From an uncultured Clostridia bacterium (GTDB lineage Bacteria > Bacillota > Clostridia > Christensenellales > UBA1242), in assembly GCA_947366545.1 (NCBI GenBank), contig CANBAL010000009.1:1-44023 (forward strand): 44,023 bases of DNA. The letters run 5' to 3'. This document shows, in pieces, positions 22,605 to 31,501 of this stretch (positions within the stretch are counted from its first letter, which is position 1; every line of letters begins with the position of its first letter). A model generated the notes under the pieces. It saw only the letters and a program-made list of their open reading frames with translations, ran no database searches and was not told where the DNA came from. A program made the position numbers and the translations under genes.

Positions 22605-24566
22605 CTATTTCTTTGCCTTTTCAAGCTGTTTTTTAAGTTCCTGAATTTTATTCCGCAGTTCAATCGCCCTCTCAAATTCAAGCGAGTTGGAAGCAATCTT
22701 CATCATGGATTTAAGTTTTTCAATTTCTTTTGGTATTTCTTCAAGTGCAAGATGTTTATCTTTTACTTTTTGAGAAATTTCCAATGTGTTGGTAATTTCC
22801 TTAATAATAGTCTTCGGTACTATACCATGTTTCTTATTATATTCGTCTTGAAGTTTTCTCCGCCTTTCTGTTTCATCTATAGCGCGTTTCATAGAATCGG
22901 TAATTACATCTGCAAACATTATCACCCTACCGTTTGCATTTCTTGCGGCACGGCCTATTGTTTGTACAAGCGCACCCTCACTGCGAAGAAAACCCTCTTT
23001 GTCTGCATCAAGTATGCAAACAAGTTCCACCTCTGGCATATCAAGTCCTTCACGAAGAAGATTGATACCAACAAGCACATCAAACTCACCCGAGCGAAGA
23101 CCATTGATTATCTCCACCCGCTCCATAGTATCAATCTCACTGTGCATATATTTTGCTTTTATGTTATGCTCGGTTAAATAAGTGGTCAAACTTTCCGCCA
23201 TTTTTTTAGTAAGCGTGGTAACAAGGACGCGAGCGTTGTGTGAGGTTACCACCTTAATTTCCTTCATAAGCTCATCAATCTGATTTTCAATAGGGCGTAC
23301 TTCTATAAGTGGGTCAAGTAGACCTGTAGGTCTTATAAGCTGCTCTACCACCTGACCCGCACGCTCAAGTTCATATTTTGCAGGGGTAGCCGAAACATAT
23401 ATCGTTTGCTTAAGGCGAGAGTTAAATTCTTCAAAGGTAAGCGGTCTATTGTCTCTTGCAGCCTCAAGTCTAAATCCATAATCAACAAGTGAGGTCTTTC
23501 TTGCTTTGTCGCCATTGTACATAGCACGAATTTGAGGAAGAGTCATATGACTTTCATCTATAATAGTAAGGAAATCTTTTGGAAAATAATCAATAAGCGT
23601 GTAAGGTGCTTCGCCAGCCTTTCTGCCATCAAAGTATCTTGAATAGTTCTCGATACCGCTGCAATAACCCACCTCCCTCATCATTTCAATATCATATGCT
23701 ACACGCTGACCTATTCTTTCCGCTTCAATAAGCTTTCCTTGGCTTTCAAAATCTTTAATCGCAGTCAGCCTGTCGCTTTCTATTTGGCTTAACGCCTGTT
23801 CCATCCTCTCACGCCCTACAGCGTAATGGGTTGCAGGATAAATCGCCACATGCTTAAGTTCGTTTATTAAGTTTCCTGTCACAGGCTCAAACTCATAAAT
23901 TCGCTCTATTTCGTCACCAAAGAATTGTACCCTGATTGCCATTTCGGACTGACTGGAAGGAAAAATATCAACAACCTCACCCTTTACACGGAAGGTCGAA
24001 CGCTTGAAATCAATATCATTTCTTGTGTATTGAATATTAATCAGTGCGTTTATCAAATCTTCTCTGTCCATAATATCATTAGGCCTTAATGAAATATGTA
24101 AGTTGTAATACTCGTTTGGATTACCAAGACCATATATACAAGAGACTGAGGCGACAATAATTACATCATTTCTCTCGAGTATTGATGAGGTTGCACTAGA
24201 ACGCAACTTATCTATTTCTTCATTTATAGACATATCTTTTTCAATATAGGTGTCACTTGAGACTATGTATGCCTCGGGTTGATAATAGTCATAGTAGGAT
24301 ACAAAATACTCCACACGATTGTGAGGAAAAAATTCACGAAATTCATTGCATAACTGTGCCGCAAGCGTTTTGTTGTGTGCGATTACAAGAGTAGGCTTGT
24401 TTATCTTTTGAATGATATTTGCCATAGTAAAAGTTTTACCACTGCCAGTGACACCCAAAAGCACTTGCTCTTTCAGCCCATCTTCCAGCCCTTCCACCAA
24501 TTTGTCAATCGCTTCTGGCTGATCCCCCGCGGGTTTATATTTTGACTGTAAATCAAATTTCTCCAT
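22605..24566 (-). CDS. uvrB: excinuclease ABC subunit B
   Basis: Helicase-like repair protein that verifies damage handed over by UvrA and loads UvrC. Walker A is [12 protein letters not shown] near residue 39. The beta-hairpin region [11 protein letters not shown] follows, then the DEAD-box-like DESH, the SATPAKYE segment, and helicase motif [11 protein letters not shown]. The C-terminal UVR motif (about 620-650) interacts with UvrC. The ORF track starts at ATG 24584, but MRYNKS would be encoded across the -10 box. The family start [12 protein letters not shown] at 24566 fits, giving 653 residues. TATAAT ends 6 bases before this ATG and no Shine-Dalgarno is present, so it is likely leaderless. 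Confidence 0.97.
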   Translation of the reverse strand: MEKFDLQSKYKPAGDQPEAIDKLVEGLEDGLKEQVLLGVTGSGKTFTMANIIQKINKPTLVIAHNKTLAAQLCNEFREFFPHNRVEYFVSYYDYYQPEAYIVSSDTYIEKDMSINEEIDKLRSSATSSILERNDVIIVASVSCIYGLGNPNEYYNLHISLRPNDIMDREDLINALINIQYTRNDIDFKRSTFRVKGEVVDIFPSSQSEMAIRVQFFGDEIERIYEFEPVTGNLINELKHVAIYPATHYAVGRERMEQALSQIESDRLTAIKDFESQGKLIEAERIGQRVAYDIEMMREVGYCSGIENYSRYFDGRKAGEAPYTLIDYFPKDFLTIIDESHMTLPQIRAMYNGDKARKTSLVDYGFRLEAARDNRPLTFEEFNSRLKQTIYVSATPAKYELERAGQVVEQLIRPTGLLDPLIEVRPIENQIDELMKEIKVVTSHNARVLVTTLTKKMAESLTTYLTEHNIKAKYMHSEIDTMERVEIINGLRSGEFDVLVGINLLREGLDMPEVELVCILDADKEGFLRSEGALVQTIGRAARNANGRVIMFADVITDSMKRAIDETERRRKLQDEYNKKHGIVPKTIIKEITNTLEISQKVKDKHLALEEIPKEIEKLKSMMKIASNSLEFERAIELRNKIQELKKQLEKAKK

Positions 24567-24572
24567 AGACTT

Positions 24573-24603
24573 ATTATACCTCATCTCGCATAAAAGTCTA
24601 CAA
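24573..24603 (-). promoter_or_regulatory. leaderless-type promoter of uvrB
   Basis: On the minus strand a perfect TATAAT (24573-24578) is followed by 6 bases and the ATG at 24566. The -35 is poor: GTAGAC at 17 bases or TTGTAG at 19. Confidence 0.6.
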
Positions 24604-24620
24604 CTTTTTTAGTTTAAATA

Positions 24621-24647
24621 AAAAAACACGGAAAATCCGTGTTTTTT
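24621..24647. terminator. terminator of the type IV secretion channel gene
   Basis: An 11-bp stem AAAAAACACGG/CCGTGTTTTTT with loop AAAAT lies 12 bases after the stop of the minus-strand gene at 24660. Confidence 0.85.
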
Positions 24648-24659
24648 ATTATCTTTATT

Positions 24660-27137
24660 TTACTTCTTTGCAATTCCTTTCTCCATGAGCTTAATAAGAT
24701 CATCAAGTTTCTTGTTGGTGTCTTCTGTTTTCTTAAGCTGCTCTTGACCAAGTTTATCACCAGTCTTAGGGGCTGGATCCTTACTTCCTGCATTGCCATA
24801 ACCAGTAAATACACCTGCAAGTGAATCCACAAATCTTCCTCTTGCAATCCTGCTCTGCTCACGACGGGTGTCAAGTTCTTTCTGCGTTGTTGCGGCTTCA
24901 CGAGCCTCACCATAAACTCCGTCAATTTTGCCCTTATCATCAAGTTTGTAGTTTGTTGCTCTTCCAAAGGTTCCAATAAGTCCGCTAAGATTCAATCCGA
25001 CATCCTTCATGCCATCTTTAAGTCCCTTCATAATCGCACCGCCAAGTGCTCTTGCGTCGTTTGCAACCATTTGTTTTTCCATATCAGGCACATACTTACC
25101 ATCTTTATCCATATAGTTTGAAGTACGGATGGCCTCCATATTTGCTTTAGCTTGATCTCTAATTGCTTCTTGTCCATCTCTTGCTTGAATAATTTTCCAT
25201 TGACGATCTGTATAACCTTTTTGATCAGAAATCTTCTTCTGTGCTCTTGCATCAGCTATATCAGCAAACGAATCATCCTTAAGCATTTCTTCCTGCATTT
25301 GTTGTCTTATGAATGCATCTCTGTCTGCACCAGTCAAACCTTTTGCATCAGCCATTCTGTCTGCTTTTCGTACTTTGGCAGCATTGGCAGAATCTCCCAT
25401 ATAATTATTTACATGATCCTGTAATTTTAGTTCTGCAATAGCTTGATTATTAAAAGCAGCATCCGCTTTATCTCCATACAATAGATCATCCGCCAAGTCT
25501 ATCTTATGCTGAGCCTTACCCATCTTATTTTGCTCTTGATTAGCTTTATTCTTAGCTCTTGCCATTCGAAGCCCTTTCTCAGCCGCACCAAAAGCCATAC
25601 CCATCCCGGGAATAAATTTTCCTACTTTCATTGCTACATTTGCTGCGGCCAACGCTCCACCAATAGCTTTGCCGCCGACTTCTTTAATACCAGCCTTGGC
25701 GTCATCGCCTGTCTTCACTGCATCGGCTCCACCAATAAGTCCTGATAGGAACCCTATAAAAGCTTTTACCATACTAAGTCCCGCAATAACAATCAACAAG
25801 TTCATAATGTAGTCCATTATAGTAATGTTGAAGAATTGTATATTACTTAAGTAAGGTAGCAACAAGAAGAAAAGATTAATCCCCACTACAGCACCAAAAG
25901 CCATAAGTACTTGTTGCATAAATTCTCCACGCCACTTTTTAAATGCACCAAATTCGTCAAGTGGAGCAAGCCCAAGCAGTGCTGGATAAATTAAGAATAG
26001 TGCTGCCGACTTAATGATACGGGTAATAAGCCCTAAAATAATACTTACCATCAAGCCAAACAAAACTATAACCGCCGCACCAGCTATTATAAAATTGAAA
26101 GACCATAAATCATAATAATACCAAACAAATCCGACATTATACTTCGTAAATGAATATACGAAACTACCCGCAACAACAAATGATGGCGTGGTCGCTACTT
26201 CAATAGCGAGTTGCATAGGATTGTAAATAACCTCTAATGCTGTCCACTTACTTGAATCCAACCTCAAATTGTTTGCAAAGGCATAATCTATTTGATATGC
26301 AATCCATTCCCGCTTGTCTTGTCCGGCAGGAATATTATTTTTACCAAAAATATCAAAGTCATAATAGTAACCAAGTTCAGGACCAAAATATGACACAACG
26401 CCATCCAGTATTCCCGCGGTATAATCTGTTGTTCCTCGGTCCGGATTATATCTACCCGTTCTCATTCGGTTAGCGTCGCGTGCAGCAGTCTTGAAAATCA
26501 ACCCCGAAAATGTTTCTCGATTTGTTCCCGCCCCCGCACTAAAAATATCGAAGTTGCCATAAACCTCATTACCTTTTGTATCAGTGGATGAGGTAAATAC
26601 ATTATTGTACTGGGCGCCGTAGATTCCCTCCAATGTCTCTGCGGATGTGCTTGCGGATGTGATATTATCCAAAGTTCTAAGTAAAAATGTAGAAAGCCAA
26701 AAACCTGCTATAACAACCACTGGTACGATGGCGAAGGTAAGCACAGATTTGATAGCAGTGTAGATATATGTAACAGGATTTGTTTTTCCAGAATCTTCGT
26801 TGTAGTGTGATTTGATGATTGCAAACATGGTTGTAAGAACAAGCACGATTGCACCGAAAATTACAAGTGACCAAAAAGTAGTAGTAAGGGCGGAGTATGC
26901 TGGAGCGTTTTCGCCAATACCCAAAATTCCCATGATAAATTCAAGTACAGGGTCGGTATTTTTAATGGCTTCACCGTCAACATAATACACATCAAGGCCA
27001 GCAAGTTTTCTAAATACTAATTGAAGGGCATCCAAGACGCTGGCAATCGCCGTGTAAATAAAATACATACACTTAGGAATATAACTTAAAAAGCCAGTAA
27101 TATAATCCCACATTGCCCAACTTAATTGAGATATCAC
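24660..27137 (-). CDS. VirB6/TrbL-like type IV secretion membrane protein (Mbov_0396-like)
   Basis: Polytopic membrane protein of 825 residues. The N-terminal part has several hydrophobic segments. One region, LQLVFRKLAGLDVYYVDG, resembles the integrative-element transmembrane proteins called Mbov_0396 in mycoplasmas and Bacillota, which occupy the VirB6/TrbL channel position. Further membrane segments run to about residue 475, with a large extracellular loop at about 170-310. The last 350 residues are a charged, Ala/Lys/Asp-rich, helical cytoplasmic tail. The start is a GTG with GGAGG 6 bases upstream. It has its own promoter and terminator. No other channel gene is adjacent, and the VirD4-like ATPase is about 22 kb away. 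The role in secretion is inferred from the family resemblance and the presence of VirD4 in the same region. Confidence 0.7.
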   Translation of the reverse strand: MISQLSWAMWDYITGFLSYIPKCMYFIYTAIASVLDALQLVFRKLAGLDVYYVDGEAIKNTDPVLEFIMGILGIGENAPAYSALTTTFWSLVIFGAIVLVLTTMFAIIKSHYNEDSGKTNPVTYIYTAIKSVLTFAIVPVVVIAGFWLSTFLLRTLDNITSASTSAETLEGIYGAQYNNVFTSSTDTKGNEVYGNFDIFSAGAGTNRETFSGLIFKTAARDANRMRTGRYNPDRGTTDYTAGILDGVVSYFGPELGYYYDFDIFGKNNIPAGQDKREWIAYQIDYAFANNLRLDSSKWTALEVIYNPMQLAIEVATTPSFVVAGSFVYSFTKYNVGFVWYYYDLWSFNFIIAGAAVIVLFGLMVSIILGLITRIIKSAALFLIYPALLGLAPLDEFGAFKKWRGEFMQQVLMAFGAVVGINLFFLLLPYLSNIQFFNITIMDYIMNLLIVIAGLSMVKAFIGFLSGLIGGADAVKTGDDAKAGIKEVGGKAIGGALAAANVAMKVGKFIPGMGMAFGAAEKGLRMARAKNKANQEQNKMGKAQHKIDLADDLLYGDKADAAFNNQAIAELKLQDHVNNYMGDSANAAKVRKADRMADAKGLTGADRDAFIRQQMQEEMLKDDSFADIADARAQKKISDQKGYTDRQWKIIQARDGQEAIRDQAKANMEAIRTSNYMDKDGKYVPDMEKQMVANDARALGGAIMKGLKDGMKDVGLNLSGLIGTFGRATNYKLDDKGKIDGVYGEAREAATTQKELDTRREQSRIARGRFVDSLAGVFTGYGNAGSKDPAPKTGDKLGQEQLKKTEDTNKKLDDLIKLMEKGIAKK

Positions 27138-27165
27138 CTTTGCCCTCCTTTATATTATCATTTAC

Positions 27166-27194
27166 ATTATAACAAATTAAATTACAAAAAACAA
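27166..27194 (-). promoter_or_regulatory. promoter of the VirB6-like gene
   Basis: On the minus strand TTGTTT (27189-27194) and a perfect TATAAT (27166-27171) are 17 bases apart, with GGAGG in the leader. Confidence 0.7.
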
Positions 27195-27227
27195 CATATT
27201 TCAAAAAAGAAATTATACTAAGCCTAT

Positions 27228-27258
27228 AAAAAATTAGGCATTTTTTCCAAAATGCCTA
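27228..27258 (-). terminator. terminator of tatD-ksgA
   Basis: A 10-bp perfect stem TAGGCATTTT/AAAATGCCTA with loop TTCC (plus strand) is followed on the minus strand by ATTTTTT. A nearby AGCCTA could form an alternative hairpin with TAGGC. Confidence 0.85.
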
Positions 27259-27262
27259 TCAT

Positions 27263-28042
27263 TTATCTTAGCTGATTATAAATCTCAACAAATTCATTGA
27301 TATCAAGTTGCTCAGCACGCTTTTTTAAGGTGCTTTCATCCAATTTTTCCTGCAACGTTTTTTTATCATACACCTGCGAAAGATTGTTTGAAAGCGTTTT
27401 TCTTCTCATGGCAAAAGCAGCCTTGATCATCCTAGAAAATTTGTTTTTATCTATTCCATAATACTTATCTTTCTCAATATCAATTCTCACAATAGCTGAA
27501 TCAACATTTGGCACAGGATAAAACATATTGCGATTTACCTCTCGCATTATGCGAGCCTGTCCATAAAAGGCAATCATAACCGAAAGAATACCATAGTCCT
27601 TCCCGCCTTTAGGCGAAACAATCCTCTCTGCCACCTCTTTCTGCACCATAATGGTCATAGAAATAATCTTCTCACTTTCTTCCAAAAACTTAAAAATTAG
27701 TGGCGTAGTGATATAGTAAGGCAGGTTTGCCACAAGCTTATACTCGCCTTCAAAATGCCCTTCAATTTTTTCCAGTTTTTCTTTGAGTGCATCACCAAAA
27801 ACAAATTCTACATTTGTTAAATTTAATGCCTTGAGTGTGCCTTCAAGCTCCTTGTCTATCTCGTAACTTACAACCTTCTTAGCATATGCCGATAAACTCG
27901 TTGTCAGTGCTCCTGCCCCCGCACCGATTTCCAGAACCTCGTCCTCCATTGTGACGCCAGCATCCCTAACAATCGCATTAAGAAGGTTTTTGTCTGTTAA
28001 AAAGTTTTGTCCAAACTTTTTCTTAAAATTGTGTCCCGTCAT
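27263..28042 (-). CDS. rsmA: 16S rRNA (adenine1518/1519-N6) dimethyltransferase KsgA/RsmA
   Basis: Dimethylates two adenines at the 3' end of 16S rRNA late in 30S assembly. The N-terminus KKKFGQNFL is the family hallmark. SAM motif I is EIGAGAGALT, motif IV is NLPYYITTP, and a C-terminal helical domain follows. Length of 259 is slightly short (usually 270-290). The ATG overlaps the tatD stop as ATGA, so it is translationally coupled. The tatD-ksgA order resembles Bacillus, where rnmV lies between the two and is missing here. Transcription ends at the hairpin 27228-27258. Confidence 0.97.
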   Translation of the reverse strand: MTGHNFKKKFGQNFLTDKNLLNAIVRDAGVTMEDEVLEIGAGAGALTTSLSAYAKKVVSYEIDKELEGTLKALNLTNVEFVFGDALKEKLEKIEGHFEGEYKLVANLPYYITTPLIFKFLEESEKIISMTIMVQKEVAERIVSPKGGKDYGILSVMIAFYGQARIMREVNRNMFYPVPNVDSAIVRIDIEKDKYYGIDKNKFSRMIKAAFAMRRKTLSNNLSQVYDKKTLQEKLDESTLKKRAEQLDINEFVEIYNQLR

Positions 28043-28806
28043 AAGCCAAACAATCTCCTTGCATTTTCTGTGGTGTGCTTTGCAACATCGCTGACCTCTA
28101 TACCTTTAAGCGAGGCTATCTTCTCTGCAATCAAAGGTATGTATGCTGGCTGGTTGAGTTTTCCACGATTTGGCTCTGGTGCAAGGTATGGGCAGTCAGT
28201 TTCAAGCAAAAGTCTGTCAAGCGGAACAAAAGGCACCACCTCTTGAAGTTTTCTACCATTTTTAAAGGTGACAACACCGCCTACCGAAATATGTAAACCT
28301 AGTGCAAGTACCAGACGCGCACTCTCTAAACTTTCACTAAAGCAATGAAAGGTGCCACCATATTCTAGCAAGTTCTTATTTTCTTGCAAAAGTTCCAGCA
28401 TATCACCCACCGCATTACGGCAATGTATAACAATAGGCAGTTTTAATTTGTGTGCAAGAAAAAGCTGCTCTAAAAACACTTTTTTCTGAACATTTTTATC
28501 AGGGCAGCCCTCCATGTATTCAAGTCCTATTTCGCCAATGCCTACCACCTTTTTATTTTCTGCCAATTTTTCTAGCGTTTTTAAATAGTCTTTTTCTACC
28601 CTTCCTGCATCTTGTGGATGAACACCTATGGTTGCATACACCCCCTCATATTTCTCCGCTACCGCTATTGCCTTATACGCGGTTTCAATGTCGCTTGCAG
28701 AACATATAATTTTCTTCACATTCATATCACTTGCATACTTCACTATTTCATCTAGCATGCCATCAAACCTTTCATTGTATAAATGTGCGTGAGTATCAAT
28801 AAACAT
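28039..28806 (-). CDS. tatD: TatD-family metal-dependent deoxyribonuclease
   Basis: TIM-barrel metallohydrolase of the TatD/YcfH group, with 3'-5' exonuclease activity in studied members. The metal ligands are visible: the N-terminal DTHAHL (HxH), a conserved Glu in GIGEIGLEY, His in VIHCRNA, His in TFHCFSE, and Asp in LLLETDCPYLAPEPNRGK. Length of 255 is typical. AGGAG lies 6 bases before the ATG, and the promoter TTGACT-18-TAATAT lies upstream. First gene of the tatD-ksgA operon, divergent from spmA. Confidence 0.96.
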   Translation of the reverse strand: MFIDTHAHLYNERFDGMLDEIVKYASDMNVKKIICSASDIETAYKAIAVAEKYEGVYATIGVHPQDAGRVEKDYLKTLEKLAENKKVVGIGEIGLEYMEGCPDKNVQKKVFLEQLFLAHKLKLPIVIHCRNAVGDMLELLQENKNLLEYGGTFHCFSESLESARLVLALGLHISVGGVVTFKNGRKLQEVVPFVPLDRLLLETDCPYLAPEPNRGKLNQPAYIPLIAEKIASLKGIEVSDVAKHTTENARRLFGL

Positions 28807-28823
28807 TCTTTTCTCCTAAAAAA

Positions 28824-28853
28824 ATATTAGCAAACACTCGCCTTAAAAGTCAA
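28824..28853 (-). promoter_or_regulatory. promoter of tatD-ksgA
   Basis: On the minus strand TTGACT (28848-28853) and TAATAT (28824-28829) are 18 bases apart. The AGGAG of tatD follows. Confidence 0.7.
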
Positions 28854-28860
28854 ATAAATC

Positions 28861-28904
28861 GTGGACATGGCCCCTTCTAAATGCTTGTCCACAAGCATAT
28901 ATTA
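28861..28904 (+). promoter_or_regulatory. palindromic control region and possible sporulation-type -10 ahead of spmA
   Basis: ATGCTTGTCCACAAGCAT (28881-28898) is a perfect inverted repeat with an 8-bp arm. TGTCCAC inside it is also complementary to GTGGACA at 28861-28867, so two exclusive pairings exist. CATATATTA (28896-28904) matches the CATANNNTA form of mother-cell sporulation -10 boxes and ends 4 bases before the ATG. No Shine-Dalgarno is present. The -35 is unclear. Confidence 0.45.
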
Positions 28905-28908
28905 CAGC

Positions 28909-29475
28909 ATGAACAAGATTTGGCTTTTTATGATAATAAGTTCAATGTGTTTTTTATTGTGGTCAAGCCCTGCGACCATAGTTTCAACAATGGTAGAAGC
29001 ATCCAGCGGCGCCTTAAAACTCTCGATAGACCTTTGCGCAGTTTATGCGGTGTGGCTTGGAGTGCTTGAACTTGTAGATGCAAGCGGACTAGGTGAAAAA
29101 CTTGCCAAACTACTTCATCCGCTTATCAAAAAACTGTTTAAAATTGATAATAACGAAATTGAAAAAATGATAGCACTTAACATGTCGGCGAATATGCTGG
29201 GGCTTGGCAATGCTGCAACCCCTATGGGTATCAACGCAATGAAGGCCCTTGATGATGGCTCTGGCGTAGCCACCACCGCCATGATTATGCTTATAGTGAT
29301 AAATGCAACCTCAATCCAACTTTTGCCAAGCACTGTAATCGGTCTTCGTGCCTCCGCAGGCAGCAGTGCGCCCGCTGATATAATTTTTCCAACAATCCTT
29401 GCCACCGCTGTAACCTCAATTTGTGGAGTATGCCTTGTAAAACTTTTTAGTAAAATTAAGCGGAGGAAGAAATGA
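28909..29475 (+). CDS. spmA: spore maturation protein SpmA
   Basis: Membrane protein with the nucleoside-recognition (Gate) fold, needed with SpmB for dehydration of the spore core in Bacillus. It has hydrophobic helices, the family segments ALKLSIDLCAVYAVWLGVLE and NMSANMLGLGNAATPMG, and a basic C-terminal end. The ORF track starts at a GTG at 28861, which would run through the palindromic control region. The ATG at 28909 (MNKIWLFMI) matches known SpmA starts, giving 188 residues. It has no ribosome binding site. It is coupled to spmB by an ATGA overlap. Its presence suggests the organism makes spores, though Gate-family proteins occasionally persist in non-sporeformers. Confidence 0.92.
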   Translation: MNKIWLFMIISSMCFLLWSSPATIVSTMVEASSGALKLSIDLCAVYAVWLGVLELVDASGLGEKLAKLLHPLIKKLFKIDNNEIEKMIALNMSANMLGLGNAATPMGINAMKALDDGSGVATTAMIMLIVINATSIQLLPSTVIGLRASAGSSAPADIIFPTILATAVTSICGVCLVKLFSKIKRRKK

Positions 29476-29978
29476 GTGCATACATTATTCCAGTCCTCTT
29501 TGTGACTCTGTTTAGTTATTGCTACATTAAAAAAATAAACACCTATGACACTTTCGTCAAAGGTGCAAAAAAATCTATTTCCCTTGTGGTTGATATTTTC
29601 CCTTTTATTGCAACCATTATGATAGCCGTAGCTTTACTTCGTGCAAGCGGAATCACCGCGATACTTGCTGGCTGGCTTTCGCCAGTATTCAATTTGTTAG
29701 GTATACCACCCGAGCTTATCGAGCTTGTTCTCCTCCGCCCTTTCACAGGTGCTGGCAGTTATGGCCTTCTTGAAAGCGTGCTACTCCAGTATGGCCCCGA
29801 TTCATATATTTCTCGATGTGCCTCTGTGATTCTTGGCTGTAGCGAAACAATCTTTTATGTTGCCACTGTCTACTTTTCACAAACAAAAGTCAAAAAACTT
29901 TTATACGCAATCCCTGTTGCTTTGATTTGCGCCCTTGTAGGTTCAATAGTCGCATGTCTTCTGTGCAGGGTTATATAA
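29472..29978 (+). CDS. spmB: spore maturation protein SpmB
   Basis: Partner of SpmA with the same nucleoside-recognition membrane fold. It has TM segments with the conserved GAKKSISLVVDIFPFIATIMIA start, RPFTGAGSYGLLE in the middle and the GCSETIFYVATVYF motif. Length is 168 (usual about 175). The start ATG overlaps the spmA stop (ATGA), with CGGAGGA 6 bases upstream. Its stop codon overlaps by 8 bases with the end of the convergent trmN6-like gene, and no terminator hairpin is seen, so the two transcripts must run into each other. Confidence 0.93.
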   Translation: MSAYIIPVLFVTLFSYCYIKKINTYDTFVKGAKKSISLVVDIFPFIATIMIAVALLRASGITAILAGWLSPVFNLLGIPPELIELVLLRPFTGAGSYGLLESVLLQYGPDSYISRCASVILGCSETIFYVATVYFSQTKVKKLLYAIPVALICALVGSIVACLLCRVI

Positions 29979-30720
29979 AATTTCTTGTCTTCAACTTTTC
30001 TAAAAACTCGCCGTCTTGTTTATTAGTAACAAGGTTTGGAAGCACTTTTACTCCCGCTTTTCCACCTTTAACCGCCTCAATGACAACTAAAACCACTTTC
30101 CCTTTCCCGTTTTCAGTAAAAAACATAGTCTTAGGTTGCAAGTCGTGTTTTATTAATGTAGAAATTAATTCCCCGCTTCGCTCTGCTGAATAAACAAGAT
30201 AAAGCCTTCCTCCAAATTTAAGGATGCCGCTTGCCACTTCGCACAATTCGTCAATCTTTAAAAGGTTGTCATGTCGCGCCTTTTCTCGAACACTGTTCTC
30301 TCCACCTTTTTTACTTTCTTTCATATATGGAGGATTTGAAAATACAACATCGACGCTTACTTTTTTAATATATTTGCAGTAATTTTGCACTTTATCTTCA
30401 ATAATTTCTATTTTTTCTTGTAAATTATTCAGTTTTATGTTACGCCTTGCAAGGTCTGCTAACTGAGCATCAACCTCAAACGCCTTTATAGATTTAAACT
30501 GATTTTTTGCACTAGCAAGAATAGAAATTACCCCACATCCAGCACCAATTTCTACCGCATTTTCATACTTTTTTATTTTTAAAAAGTTTGCAAGTATTAC
30601 GCTATCCGAAGTAAAAGTATAAAGACTTTTATTCTGTATAATTTTCAAGCCTTTACACTCAAGATCTTCTATTCTTTCATTTTTACCTGTCTGCTCTAAA
30701 TTTAATATCTTTGAGGTCAT
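29971..30720 (-). CDS. trmN6: tRNA (adenine-N6)-methyltransferase-like protein, TrmN6/YfiC (YabB) family
   Basis: SAM-dependent methyltransferase resembling E. coli TrmN6 (YfiC, m6A37 of tRNA-Val) and B. subtilis YabB. SAM motif I is VEIGAGCGVIS, the acidic motif is AFEVDAQLA, and the catalytic NPPY appears in VFSNPPYMKES, which marks amino-group methylation. It follows ricT in the same order as in Bacillus. The ATG at 30720 lies 38 bases inside ricT with only a weak GGAAA ribosome site. The first 15-18 residues are unlike YabB starts, so the true start may be further in, just past the ricT stop. The end overlaps spmB on the other strand. Confidence 0.88.
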   Translation of the reverse strand: MTSKILNLEQTGKNERIEDLECKGLKIIQNKSLYTFTSDSVILANFLKIKKYENAVEIGAGCGVISILASAKNQFKSIKAFEVDAQLADLARRNIKLNNLQEKIEIIEDKVQNYCKYIKKVSVDVVFSNPPYMKESKKGGENSVREKARHDNLLKIDELCEVASGILKFGGRLYLVYSAERSGELISTLIKHDLQPKTMFFTENGKGKVVLVVIEAVKGGKAGVKVLPNLVTNKQDGEFLEKLKTRNFI

Positions 30721-31501
30721 AATTTTTTATTTCCACCGTATTGTCACTTTCAAATTTAACATTCACCGTCTTTCGAAGTAGATCGCAGTAAACAACCTTT
30801 CCTTCGCCGTCTCTGGTCTTAACAAAACTGTTCACCTTTGGCATTTCCTTTAAAACCTCTACATAGTAATTATTTTCATAACCTAGGCAGCATAAAAGTT
30901 TTCCACAAAGCCCGCTAATACTGTTAGGATTTAAAGACAACCCTTGATTTTTTGCCATTTTGATTGAAACATGGTCATTTATTCCTAATCCTTGATGACA
31001 ACAACAGGTCTTGCCGCAAGGCCCAATCCCCCCTAAAATTCGTGAGGCATCTCGAGGCCCAATCTGCCTTAACTCCACCCTCATTTTATACTTTTCAGCC
31101 AGTTTTTTTACAAGGTCGCGGAAATCAACCCTGTTTTCAGCGGTGAAATTAATGGTAAGTTTGCTACCATTATAATTGCCTTCCACAGATACCACCTTCA
31201 TCTCAAGTCCGCTTTTTGCAATAAGTTCCTTGATTTCTGGCAAAAGTTCTGCCGCCTTTTTATCGTTTAAAAAGGCTTCTTCCACCTCTTCTTTTGTCGC
31301 CACCTTCAATACATTTTTTAAAGAATCTTGAAGAGAAGATGCATCAACCTCTTCCTTTTCTTTTACTATTTTTACTATGTCTTTCCCCTTTTCAGTATCA
31401 ACGATAACATAGTCGCCCTTTTTTAGTTCAAAACCATTAGGACTGAAATAGTAATCGTTATTTCCATGCAAAAATCTAGCACTAACAACCTCTATCTGCA
31501 T
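30683..31501 (-). CDS. ricT: RicT (YaaT), PSP1-domain iron-sulfur protein of the RNase Y complex
   Basis: PSP1-domain protein that in Bacillus forms the RicAFT complex, binds [4Fe-4S] clusters and directs RNase Y processing and development. The cysteine cluster CGKTCCC followed by SGLCGKLLCCLGYE supplies the cluster ligands, and RILGGIGPCGKTCCCHQG is the family signature. Length of 272 matches YaaT. The start overlaps the holB stop by 10 bases. The holB-ricT-trmN6 order is conserved in Bacillota, except that yabA, which usually sits in between, is missing here. Confidence 0.95.
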   Translation of the reverse strand: MQIEVVSARFLHGNNDYYFSPNGFELKKGDYVIVDTEKGKDIVKIVKEKEEVDASSLQDSLKNVLKVATKEEVEEAFLNDKKAAELLPEIKELIAKSGLEMKVVSVEGNYNGSKLTINFTAENRVDFRDLVKKLAEKYKMRVELRQIGPRDASRILGGIGPCGKTCCCHQGLGINDHVSIKMAKNQGLSLNPNSISGLCGKLLCCLGYENNYYVEVLKEMPKVNSFVKTRDGEGKVVYCDLLRKTVNVKFESDNTVEIKNYDLKDIKFRADR

